Part shown: in pieces, positions 55,177 through 64,000 of the stretch
How positions within the stretch are numbered: the first letter of the stretch is position 1
How the letters are laid out: every line of letters begins with the position of its first letter
Source of the DNA: Forficula auricularia
Lineage: Eukaryota; Arthropoda; Insecta; Dermaptera; Forficulidae
Assembly: GCA_024734495.1 (NCBI GenBank)
Contig: JALMQS010000104.1
Coordinates: forward strand, 496,001 to 560,000
Direction: 5' to 3'
DNA: 64,000 bases
Program-made: the position numbers and the translations under genes
The notes under the pieces: model-generated
The model's database searches: none
What the model saw: the letters and a program-made list of their open reading frames with translations, nothing else
Told to the model about the DNA's origin: nothing

Positions 55177-55810
55177 TATATATATGATATACTAGCAAGG
55201 GCATACCCAGGTCGTGAGCTAGGAGGGCCAGCTCATATTAGTTTCGAAGAACAGGGGGTAGAATATATAGTTAAAAAATTTAATATTATAAGTTACAATG
55301 AGTGTTGGAGTGCCGATGGATCCTGTTGTGAATTTGATTTGATACTTTATAAATAATGGTTGGAAAGATTTCTGAGGGGTTTCCAAATTTTGTTTACCAG
55401 ATGTGAAGTAATGTGTGATTGAATTGAGAAATCCACTTGAATGTGTTTTTAAAAGGTGTATTTACATTTATATATAATGTTTCAGTTTATTATTTCGATC
55501 GAACCTTCATCAGCATCTGCGATACAGAAAGTGACAATTGTATTAGTTTTAGTCTATGGAAAATAATTACGATGAAAATTTTTATTTTTTGATGTACGTT
55601 AGTTTGAAAACAGGCTACTCATTAACAAAAGGTAAAAAATGTAAAAATAACCCTTTAGAGAGGTCTTACAAAGAAAATTCATTAAATAACATAGAATTTA
55701 CCTTGACCAATTTATTTATGACACATTGAAGCTAATACAGGTTTTTCACTTCAAATTGAACATTTTATTATTATTATTTTACGGTATATCACTCGCATCC
55801 ATAATAAGTA

Positions 55811-56247
55811 TTAATTAAAACAGGAATAGCAGGGAATTGGACAATAAATAAAGTTTTTATTAAATGGGCCAGATGTTTAGTCGATTTATTTCGACTTCCT
55901 CAGTGGCCCATCTTATCACTATTTGTCAAAAGACAATTCCACTATGCGACAAAACATCTTTAATCTTTTTTTTATTATAACTACAACACATGATCTCAAT
56001 TATTGAACAATCTTGGAACCTTTTTTCTTCTTTCAACAATTAAAAAATAAAAATTTTTATAAACATCCTTTATGTTGTTTTATCTTTAAACAGACAAAGC
56101 ACTTGCAATTGAAACTAGTCTTTTCACAAAGAGTGATAAAATGGGCCACTGAGGGGGTCGAGATAAATCGACGAACCGTCTGGCCCATTTAATAAAAACT
56201 CTGTTTTTTATTTGTTGTCCAATTCCCTGCTATTCCTGTTTTAATTC
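55811..56247. mobile_element. Small foldback with CTGAGGA motifs, right arm
   Basis: Mirror of 4133-4569; GGGCCACTGAGG(G/A) motifs on opposite strands. Confidence 0.65.
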
Positions 56248-56256
56248 ATTATTACA

Positions 56257-57028
56257 GTGGTACCTCGAGATACGAGTGCCCTAACATACGAGTTATTTGA
56301 GATACGAGCTGTCGAGCGAGCGAAGTTTTGCTTTGAAATACGAGCAACGGCCACCTGCGAAACTTTTTCCGAACTGATAGAAGCCAATGGATACATCCCC
56401 CAGCAAGTCTTCAACTGTGACGAAACAGGACTTTTCTGGAAGAAGATGCCGAATAGGACTTACATAACGGCAGAGGAGAAGATAATGCCAGGCCACAAAC
56501 CCATGAAGGATAGACTAACTCTCGTACTGTGCGCCAATGCGAGTGGCGACTGCAAAATAAAGGCTCTGCTTGTATACCATTCGGAAAACCCCAGAGCCTT
56601 TAAGTCACATAAGATTTTAAAAGAAAAACTGCATAGTTATGTGGAGGGCAAACCGAAGAAGGCATGGGTCACTAGGCAGTTCTTTGTGCAGTGGGTAAAC
56701 AGTTACAACAAAGTTACAGTCGCAGCAGCATTCGGGGGTTCTGCAAGAAATTGGTTTCGAGGAAGAGCCAGAGGTGGAGGAGGTTATCTCTACAAGTGAG
56801 ATAAAAGAGATGTTGGGAATGTCGGAGAGAGTTTCACAGTTCGTGGAAAAGAAACACCCCGAAAAAGTTGCAACTGGTCGTGCATCGGAGCTATTTAATG
56901 ACACTTGCCTAACTCATTTCGGCAGCATTCTGAAAGGGAGGAAGAAACAAACCTCCTTGGACAGTTTTTTTTTAATCCGGCGTAAAAGGCAAATAGTTTT
57001 TAAGGAATTTGGTGTTGGTACTTGGTGA
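56257..57028 (+). pseudogene. Tigger transposase fragment, right arm
   Basis: Frames 56257-56799 and 56774-57028, overlapping by a frameshift, with FNCDETGLFW and QTSLDSFF. This copy reads TLVLCANASGD where the left arm reads THVQCANGSGD. The former is closer to the usual family wording, so the left copy is the more decayed. Confidence 0.85.
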
Positions 57029-57044
57029 AACATTTTTTAAAATT

Positions 57045-57228
57045 ATTGGATAAAAATACTTGGTAGGTTTCACATTAAGATATAAAAAGTCAGTTACCTT
57101 CTGTTTCTCCTGAAGATGGGTTAGTCACCCGAAATATATATATCGAGATTAAAGATTCTCCAAAAATAAATTCGTTTTATATTTTTATATCTTAATGTGA
57201 AACCTACCAAGTATTTTTATCCAATAAA
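57045..57228 (+). mobile_element. Hammerhead-bearing foldback in Tigger, right arm
   Basis: Stem 57045-57088 with its inverse at 57182-57226; head GGTGTTGGTACTTGGTGAAA at 57010. Confidence 0.75.
57103..57150 (+). ncRNA. Hammerhead ribozyme motif (Tigger-embedded, right arm)
   Basis: CTGAAGA at 57110-57116, stem II GGGT/ACCC, GAAA at 57131-57134, TA-rich mini stem III, predicted cleavage after c57144. Stem I TCTC (57106-57109) pairs with GAGA (57145-57148). Identical to the left arm. Confidence 0.7.
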
Positions 57229-57734
57229 CGGCGCACATCATCCAATGTTGTGATAGGACCGCGGATGGGAGGGTTAAGAGGCATGACGCTGTGGTACGAT
57301 GTCTGGCCGACGATTTGATCAAAAAGGGAATGCGTGTCGAGTTGGAGTACTTGTACTCCAGCTCGGCGGGCAATAGAAAGCCAGACATCGTGGCAAAGGA
57401 TGCGGCGGGGGTGGTGTGGGTTTTGGACGTCCAGATCGTTTCCGCGCTTGCAGGACTGGGTGTTGCCCACCGAAACAAAATAGAAAAATATAGGGGCAAC
57501 TCCAGTCTGGTGGATAATATTGCGGAGCGATTTGGCGTCGGGGCGGGCTCGGTCAGGGTCGAGGCCATCACACTCTCGTGGAAGGGAGTGTGGTGGCATA
57601 AAGCGGTGGAGTCCCTCATCGCCCTGGGTATATCCCAAAAAACAATAAACGATTTGACATATAGGGCGATGAGGGGATCTCTTCTTAATTTTTACACTTT
57701 CGGCAGAAGAACATGGAGAGCGGGTGGCGTATGA
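57226..57734 (+). pseudogene. R2-type LINE endonuclease end, right arm
   Basis: Reads RHDAVVRCLADDLIKKG, KPDIVA, VLDVQIVS and NFYTFGRRTWRA. One residue differs from the left arm (RGNSS versus RGISS). A stop lies directly before, at the junction with the foldback. Confidence 0.85.
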
Positions 57735-58712
57735 TTATTTTTTGTGAATAAAAAAAAAAAAAAAAGAAATGTGAAATGTGAGCCAGGATTAATCCTGGCT
57801 CTCTCAGCCACCCGCTCTGAATCTGAATTAATTTGTTCTGAAGCCGAAAGTGTGAAATATTTGTAAATAAAATTGTGTAATCTTTTGTCTTGTAAGAGGC
57901 GGCCCGCTCCTCGGAGGCCCAATAAATAAAATAAAATAAAAGGCAAAGACCAGTGAAGAGAAAAGCAGTGACTAAAATTAAGCATACAGTAGCATTTAAG
58001 TTGTGGGTAAGTTGCATTTAAGTGACCAAAATACAAATATGTATGCACACTTTATAAAATCAGTTTTTTTTGCTTTACATTCTCTTTTATTATGTTTTTA
58101 TACAATATTTGTCATTTATGAAATACATTTTTCTTATTCAAAAAAACGTAACAAAAACAATTAGGGGTAGCATTTTTGGGGCTGGAACGGATTAATGGCA
58201 TTTCAATTAATTTCAATGGGAAAAATTGCTTTGAGATACGAGCAAGGTTACGGAACGAATTAAACTCGAATCTCGAGGTATCACTGTATTTTATCTTATT
58301 TGTAAAATGTTCAATTTGAAGTGAAAAACCTCTATAAAATACCGAATTCTACTTCTATCGGGAATGTGAACTCATTAAAATCTATGTTTTTTCATTAATT
58401 TTCTTTTCAAGACCTCTCTGAAGGATCCTTTTTACATTTTTTACACTTTTGTTAAGGGGTAGCCTGCTTTCAAAGTAATGTACATCAAAAAAGAGAATTT
58501 TTCAGCATACTTATTATGATCCATAGACTAAAACTTACAGAATTGTCACTTTCTTTATCGCAGGTGCTGGTGAAGTTTCGAAATAATGAACTGAAACATT
58601 ATATATAAATGTAGGTACACCTTTTAAAACAGATTAAATTGGATTCCTCAATTCAATCACACATTACTTCACATCTGGTAAACAAAAAAATTTGGAAACA
58701 CCTCAGAAATAA

Positions 58713-60273
58713 TTTATTATAATGTTACTTTAAATAATTTCCTAATCCACCACTGAATATAATAATTTAAATAAAAGTAGTTGAATGTTTCGAATTTTGA
58801 ATTTCTTCAAAATTCGAAGGGGCCATAGAATGACTTATCCCAAATTGAATATAAATACCTAAGTTTATTTATATCGGGAAATGTGAACTCCTATATTAAA
58901 TTTTATGTTTTAATTTGAAATTGATAATCATTGAATAATGATTAAAATTTAAATAAAGGTAAAAAATTATAAGAAATGAATATTGCAAAGAAACATTCAA
59001 CAAAAATGGATGAACAAAAAAATGCAAATGTTAACAAAGTTAAAAATTATTTAGAAAAATATATAGAATATCAAAACATACCATTATAATATTTAATTTA
59101 ATTAAATATAAAGTTGATTTGTAATTAATTAGATGTCAAATAGATTCAATTTGAAGCAGCCATCTTGTTTAATTGCCATTGCCAACCCAAATCAATATAA
59201 TAATTAAAATAAAAGTAAATTTAAAATTAAATATGCATATTCATAGATAAAAATTAAGCGAATTATAATTAGGATATGTCTTTTTCATTCTACAAGAAAA
59301 ATTAAAACATTTATTTTAGGGATTTATGTACTATCGTCTCTTGAGTAACCAGAGGCAAATATAAATTTATTCATTCAAAAATTGAAGAGTGCAAATTGTA
59401 AAGGGATACAAATTTTAAAATTTTTAATAAAATATTATTCAAGTGATTTCGATGTTTAAAGATCCCCTTGCGTAATAAGGGTTTCATGGTCAAATGAATA
59501 GACATTTAAAAATATATTGATTTGTAGATTCAGTAATTAATTGGAGAAAGCTAGAGGCGCTCTATTATTAATTAAATAATAAACTATTTTATAATTTTTT
59601 TTTTGCCTGTATTATGACATCTCATGAAATTTCGGGGCCGGGACGCAAAATCAGAAGCGAGCCCTTATTATGGAATAAGTGTCTTTTTTTCCAACATATC
59701 CCCTTTAAAAGACATGTCACGACCCCCAGGAGCACTTGGACCTCACCCCCTTGAGGGAACTATGCTTCACATTAAAATGTTAATAAAATCATTAATAAAA
59801 ATAAGTTTTCTGCATTTCCAAACCCTAAGAACCCAAAATCTTATCATTTTTCCGTTTTAAGAATACAAATATTTTGGTACAAGAACCAGATGATGAGTAG
59901 CGTGAGGGGGCAGCCCTGGACGGTACTTTAATAGGGCCGATAAAATCCCTACCGTTGAATTAAAATTAATACACTAGGATCTAGTATATTTCAATTTTTT
60001 TATATACCCTGTATGGTAAAGTAAAATGAATCAATAAATGAATGTAATTCTTATATGTGTCCATAATTATGAAAGTGATCAAAGTCAAAAAATTAAAAAA
60101 ATAGTTTTTTCATATTTTATGTTCCATCCATTTAAAAAGTACAGTAATAAGAAGTCCGTTTTGAAAAATCGCATAAAATTGAACCGTTAAGTGGATTTCT
60201 AGTTCTCATTATACAGAATTCGAATCTTATTTATTTTATAAAACTTTAAATATCTCGAAACTAACAATCAATG
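58713..60273. other. Non-coding, right-arm mirror of 97-1667
   Basis: No gene recognised. The weak 79-codon frame at 59624-59860 lacks the first residues present in the left-arm version and has several substitutions. Confidence 0.5.
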
Positions 60274-60281
60274 ACTTAGAA

Positions 60282-60984
60282 CAAGGGTCTTCAACCTGCG
60301 CCCCCGAATCCCGCCAACAGCACTCTCAATAACGACAAAAAATAATTTTTAGATTTTTATTTTTTTATAACATTAAATTTTAACAGTGAAAACAAAGATT
60401 TAAGTATCTTTTTTTGAAAAAAAAGATGGAAATTATTTCAAAAATCAAGCCAGTATATAATATTATTAAATGAATTTAACTTTAAAGGACATCATAGATA
60501 TTAGTTGAAATATTTTTACATTGCATATCAGAGAGTTCGTCCCCTTGGGAATCGAACCCAAGCGTTAACTAAGCTTGCCGGGCCAGTAGCCAAACCCTTA
60601 AGGTCTGGTCTCTTGGGTTTGGCTACTGGCCCGGCAAGCTTAGTTAGCGCTTGGGTTCGATTCCGGCGACGAACCTCTCTGATATGCAATGTAAAAATAT
60701 TTCAACTAATATCTATGATGTCCTTTAAAGTTAAATTCATTTAATTAAATTTTAAAATTGAAGAAAATAAAAGTTCTATGTGGGGGAGGGGCGTCTCTGC
60801 CCTGCCCCCCCCCCCTCCCGCTTGGACAATTCGATCGCGACACACTTCCGAAATCAAAGGTAGATCTTATATACCGGCGACCCCCCCCCCCCCCCCCCCC
60901 CAAATCAGAGGGTCTGGGTCCGGCCCGCTGTTCAGAAAAAAAAAAAAATTTGGCCCTTGATTTGTAAAACGTTGAAGACCCCTG
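60282..60984. mobile_element. hAT-type MITE with 8-bp TSD, nested
   Basis: CAAGGGTCTTCAACCTGCG at 60282 and GTTGAAGACCCCTG ending at 60984. Flanks ACTTAGAA (60274-60281) and ACTTAGAC (60985-60992) match at 7 of 8 bases. It contains a tRNA-related palindrome, G/C-rich tracts and a C-run at 60881-60902. Confidence 0.8.
60480..60745. mobile_element. tRNA-related palindrome inside the MITE
   Basis: TTTAACTTTAAAGGACATCA... and GTTGAAATATTTTTACATTG are mirrored at 60700-60740. The inner arms carry GCTTGGGTTCGATTCC (plus, about 60650) and its inverse GGAATCGAACCCAAGC (60548). The B-box is perfect, and on the minus strand a 5-bp T-arm stem TTGGG/CCCAA forms. A TGGCTACTGGCCCGG stretch may be a worn A-box. 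Likely from an inverted pair of tRNA or tRNA-SINE copies; no intact cloverleaf found. Confidence 0.65.
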
Positions 60985-60992
60985 ACTTAGAC

Positions 60993-61855
60993 CACCACTT
61001 TCATAATTATGGGCACATATATTGATCAAGACATCGCCGTTAAAATCTTAGTACAATAATTGTTTCCGAACAAAAAATAAACAAAATGCTGTTGTTTTAT
61101 AAAAAATTGTAATTATTAAAGTTATTTTCAGTTTAGAAAATAAATTTAATGATGAATATGTAAAGAGAAAAATAATTAAAGGCCACCACTACCCGTTGTC
61201 TAGTTTGCCTTTAAGACCCCAAATTGACTTTATTTTTTTTTATTTCTTATATGTATGTTTTGCTCTGTAGAATTAAAGGCCATCGTGTTATTATATACTT
61301 ATATAAATTTATTAAGCTCTGCTTAAATTTCATTTCTGAAATTTTAAAATTTTATTTGAAAGATTCAATAACTTACCTTAATTATGGCATGCATGCCTAA
61401 TAGCTGATGAAATTTTTTCTTATTATTAATAATTAAAAATAATAACTCCATGAACATTTTAAATATACTAATAAATGGCTCAAACTGTGAATATCTTTTT
61501 TCTAATAATTTTCTATAAGTGTAAAGTACAAATTCAGAAGTTATTAGCATTTTAGTTTAAGCTCAAGTTTGGTTCTCAACCTTTTTAAGACGTGATCCAA
61601 TTTTGAGAAATATGTTCATGTCGCGACCCCAAAAAAAGTCTTTTTTACAACTTTACAATGATGTAATTTTTTTGTACAATTAAGATAAACAAACCTATTT
61701 TTCGACCCAGGGAAAATTTAATGAAAAAGCATGTTTTTAATATTTTTATTTTTTATAATATATTCAACAAATTAAAATATTTTTTAACTTATTGAAAATA
61801 AATGTAGTAAAATATATGGTTCTGATTCTGCGCGACTCATAGCTTAAGAATCAGT
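60993..61855. other. Non-coding; possible worn hAT MITE at 61568-61855
   Basis: TTGGTTCTCAACCTTTTTAA (61570) followed by GTCGCGACCCC is a wording common in hAT MITEs. The opposite end is only weakly similar (TTAAGAATCAGTG), with no duplication. Confidence 0.4.
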
Positions 61856-61863
61856 GATCTAGA

Positions 61864-62125
61864 GAGGCAGTTCCCTACATATATGTAGTAGGTAATAATT
61901 ATATAATAATGGCGTTTTTTTTACAATTTAATATTTAACGAAATACATAAATTTTTTCAAATAAAAAACTAGCTAGTATTTTATTAAAGACCGAAGTTTG
62001 GTAGTTTTTATTATGAGCTTCATTTGATTTTTTTTTTTTTTAGTGATGTATTGGGATAAGAGGAGTGGGGGTAGTCATAAAATGAAAAATCTAATAAACG
62101 AGAGAAAAAATGGTTAGGAAGTGCT
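61864..62125. mobile_element. Small element with 8-bp TSD GATCTAGA
   Basis: GATCTAGA occurs at 61856-61863 and 62126-62133. The ends between (GAGGCAGTTCCCTAC and GTTAGGAAGTGCT) are weak inverted repeats resembling hAT termini. Non-coding. Confidence 0.5.
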
Positions 62126-62133
62126 GATCTAGA

Positions 62134-62786
62134 TTATCTTAATCTATTCCTACGGGTTGGACGATCCAGTGAAATTGGCCAGCATGCTGAGATCCAGATT
62201 ACTTGCATGGATTAAAATTTTTTTTTAATTATAGTTGTAATCAAAAATACTGACGTCTTCTATGTTTATAATTCATAAAGATAATTTTTAATTTAGATGT
62301 AGAAATTGGAGGACAAGACTCGCTAAAATAAAATAATAATCACTAACAGAGACCTCTTCTTCAATTTCTACATCTAAATTATTTTTAAGAAAAATATTAT
62401 ATTCATTACTTTCTGTGTGAATATGTTTGTAATTTACCTATCACTAACTAATATTATAACTCTTGTTTTCTATTAAAGAGGCTAGTTACTATATAATTGA
62501 TGAAACTAATTGATTCTTGTTTAATGATTGCTTTGAAAACAGAAAAAAAATCTTAGCAGGGGGATATTGATTAAAATCTTCTAATAAAGTTGCAAATTCT
62601 AATCCCAAGTATCATGAGACTGATGTAGCGAAGTGGGCAAATCTTGGAGAAGCACTACGAAGACAATTTTTTTTTTATATTTCATTTATCTAAAGCTAGA
62701 ATGCTGTTTGAATTTTAAAGTTTGTTGTCATTGATTATATTACTGTCATTAAAGTGTTAATTTTGGGTTGTGTTTCACCCTTGGTA
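62134..62786. other. Non-coding with a hairpin at 62288-62385
   Basis: ATTTAGATGTAGAAATTG (62291) is inverted at about 62363-62382 with a 50-base loop. Nothing else recognised. Confidence 0.5.
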
Positions 62787-62836
62787 GGCCACTGCACATA
62801 GACCAGGATCTCAACCTGATTGAGTACGTTAAGAGT
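62787..62836 (+). pseudogene. Tc1-type transposase scrap
   Basis: The plus frame reads RPLHIDQDLNLIEYVKS, resembling the Tc1 signature WPAQSPDLNPIENLW around the second catalytic aspartate. Only about 16 codons. Confidence 0.4.
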
Positions 62837-63294
62837 GCTTTTATTTTTTTATTTTTGTTTACTGCTCTTTCAACCTATTTCTATTTTATATGAAAGATAT
62901 TAATTTGCCGATGGTAATAGATTCAAATTGATGACACCATCTTATGATTTTCTAGTAGTATTTCTATTTTAAAGTTGCATTTTGATTTTGGGTCTTTTGT
63001 AGTATTTCAGTTCTTCTTTTACATTTATAGATGAATATTTTGTGCTATTTAAAATGTATTTTGTTGAAAATTTAGCGACTTCCCCTATGGAAATTTAAGT
63101 TTTGCTGGAAATTCTCAGTTCAAAGACTTGTGAGCTATGAGAATTAATTTTTTTTTATAATAATTTCTTCTTATTAGAACTGCCTTTGAAAGTTTAAAAT
63201 TTTCAAAAATAATTTTGAAATAAATGCTAAGTACTTACTATTTGTGCAAATTTCTTAGATTCTATATTGTTCAAGTTATAAAATTTGAGTCTTT
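62837..63294. other. AT-rich, nothing recognised
   Basis: No open frame, repeat or RNA motif seen. Confidence 0.5.
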
Positions 63295-63540
63295 ATTTTT
63301 ATATAATAATAAAACTTGAGGAAAGAGAGGACAAAAAGAAATAAAAAAAAATTGAGTTTTGAATTCGATATATTTCGGGGGTGAGTCCATCATCAGGAGG
63401 CAAAGAAAAATGTTTTGAAAATTCAAAACTCAATTTTGTTTTATTTCTTTTTTTGTGAAACCTACCACGCATCTTTCTAAGTTTTATTATTATATTAAAA
63501 TGTTTCACCTAGAACCAACACTTAACTCCTTAAAAGTTGT
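63295..63540 (-). mobile_element. Hammerhead-family foldback outside the inverted repeat
   Basis: AAAAAGAAATAAAAAAAAAT and TGAGTTTTGAATT (63331-63366) are inverted at 63418-63455. On the minus strand it starts with head GGAGTTAAGTGTTGGTTC-TAGGTGAAACAT, then GGTAGGTTTCAC, stem, hammerhead, stem. Same plan as the Tigger-embedded copy, so the family is dispersed independently of the giant repeat. Confidence 0.75.
63361..63402 (-). ncRNA. Hammerhead motif with CTGATGA core
   Basis: The minus strand has CTGATGA (complement of 63390-63396), a short imperfect stem II (GG...CC), GAAA (complement of 63373-63376), and TATATC with predicted cleavage opposite g63367. Stem I offers only two pairs next to the core, so activity is doubtful. 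Confidence 0.55.
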
Positions 63541-64000
63541 GTATTTTTATCATTTAATGCTAATTTTGCAACAATTTAGCCTCCCTCACCACCTTGATAT
63601 TGATGCATGATGTACCAAAAAGGTGCAATCTGTTGGAAAAGCTTGCAATTCGGATAAGAGAGTTTAAGAGGATTATTGATTTTATCACGCCAGAACAAAC
63701 ACCATGACATAATATTTATTTAAAATCTGAAAATGAAACAAATTTAAATTTTTTTCATTTAAATTATAATTTTACTAATACATGCACCTGAACATTTAAC
63801 ATGTCATACATTTATAAGCTTTTTTTTTGAGAGCCTAAAATTATATTTTGCGAGGGGCCGGACTAGCACTATGAACATGTTGATGTATCATTGAGAAATC
63901 TGGCTTTTGCAAATAGTAAATCATCATCTGCTTTACCAGAAGCCGAAAATAAATATAAATATTGGGGAAGCAAAATATGCCATTTTAAATTTTTATAAAA
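63541..64000. other. AT-rich, nothing recognised
   Basis: No gene or clear repeat. GCGAGGGGCCGGACTAGC at 63851 is a GC patch of unknown origin. Confidence 0.5.

Larger units (their letters stand above)
56255..58286 (+). mobile_element. Tigger/pogo element, right arm
   Basis: CAGTGGTACCTCGAGATACG at 56255 and GGTATCACTG ending at 58286, bordered by TA. Nested inserts as in the left arm. Confidence 0.88.
55367..58712. mobile_element. Large foldback, right arm
   Basis: Mirror of 1668-5012, carrying the small foldback (55811-56247) and Tigger (56255-58286). Confidence 0.75.
36828..60369. repeat. Right arm of the giant inverted repeat
   Basis: Reverse complement of bases 1-23543. It is continuous at both ends: inward into the spacer at 36827 and outward beyond 60369. 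It is therefore part of one contig with the spacer, whereas the left arm is a separate contig ending at the gap. The order and nesting of all elements are the same in both arms. Confidence 0.95.

Noticed and set aside
60758..61029. Proline/glycine-rich frames on both strands
   Set aside because: Produced by C/G homopolymer runs inside a hAT-type MITE.

Overview
This window looks like repeat-rich, AT-rich nuclear DNA of an invertebrate, most likely an arthropod. I infer this from the mixture of mariner, Tigger/pogo, hAT, R2-like, jockey/CR1-like and Ty3/gypsy sequences. A copepod-type genome would fit, but nothing in the sequence proves a taxon. I found no host protein-coding gene. Everything recognisable is a transposable element, a fragment of one, or a palindromic (foldback) repeat. 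Most coding remnants carry stops or frameshifts.

Layout. Bases 1-23,543 and 36,828-60,369 are reverse complements of each other along their whole length, as shown by a near-constant coordinate sum of 60,370-60,380. They differ only by scattered substitutions and small indels. The left arm ends exactly at a 100-base N gap (23,544-23,643) and reaches the window start, so it may continue further left. Either this is a very large inverted duplication, or the left contig is the second haplotype of the right arm scaffolded in reverse. The sequence alone cannot separate these, but homology ending exactly at the gap favours the haplotig explanation.

Each arm holds the same nested series (left-arm coordinates): a 3.3-kb foldback (1,668-5,012) carrying a Tigger element, which itself carries an R2-like LINE fragment and a hammerhead-ribozyme foldback; a TA-flanked element with a DUF4817-type helix-turn-helix (5,204-5,787); two hAT elements with perfect 8-bp target-site duplications (6,432-7,378 and 8,045-9,266); small MITEs; two long-TIR elements with TA duplications (12,072-14,062 and 15,101-17,778), the second carrying a 5'-truncated LINE; and several palindromic repeats with hammerhead motifs near their tips (9.9, 14.9, 18.5 and 20.8 kb). 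The innermost part is a foldback at 21.2-23.0 kb.

The spacer (23,644-36,827) holds a Ty3/gypsy element with gag, a U_UUU_UUA frameshift site, protease, RT and RNase H, but no recognisable integrase. It also holds an internally deleted mariner, a 5'-truncated RTE/L1-like LINE ending in a TGA microsatellite, several foldbacks, a 5S rRNA-like sequence and a GC-rich palindrome. To the right of the arm (60,370-64,000) are hAT-type MITEs, a tRNA-related palindrome, a Tc1 scrap and another hammerhead foldback.

The most interesting theme is a dispersed family of foldback repeats that carry type I hammerhead-ribozyme motifs, sometimes two in opposite orientation. They share a head sequence, and one copy is flanked by a 13-bp target duplication of the kind left by target-primed retrotransposition. 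These are ribozyme-bearing non-autonomous retroposons, perhaps mobilised by a Penelope-like element; the mobilising element is inference.
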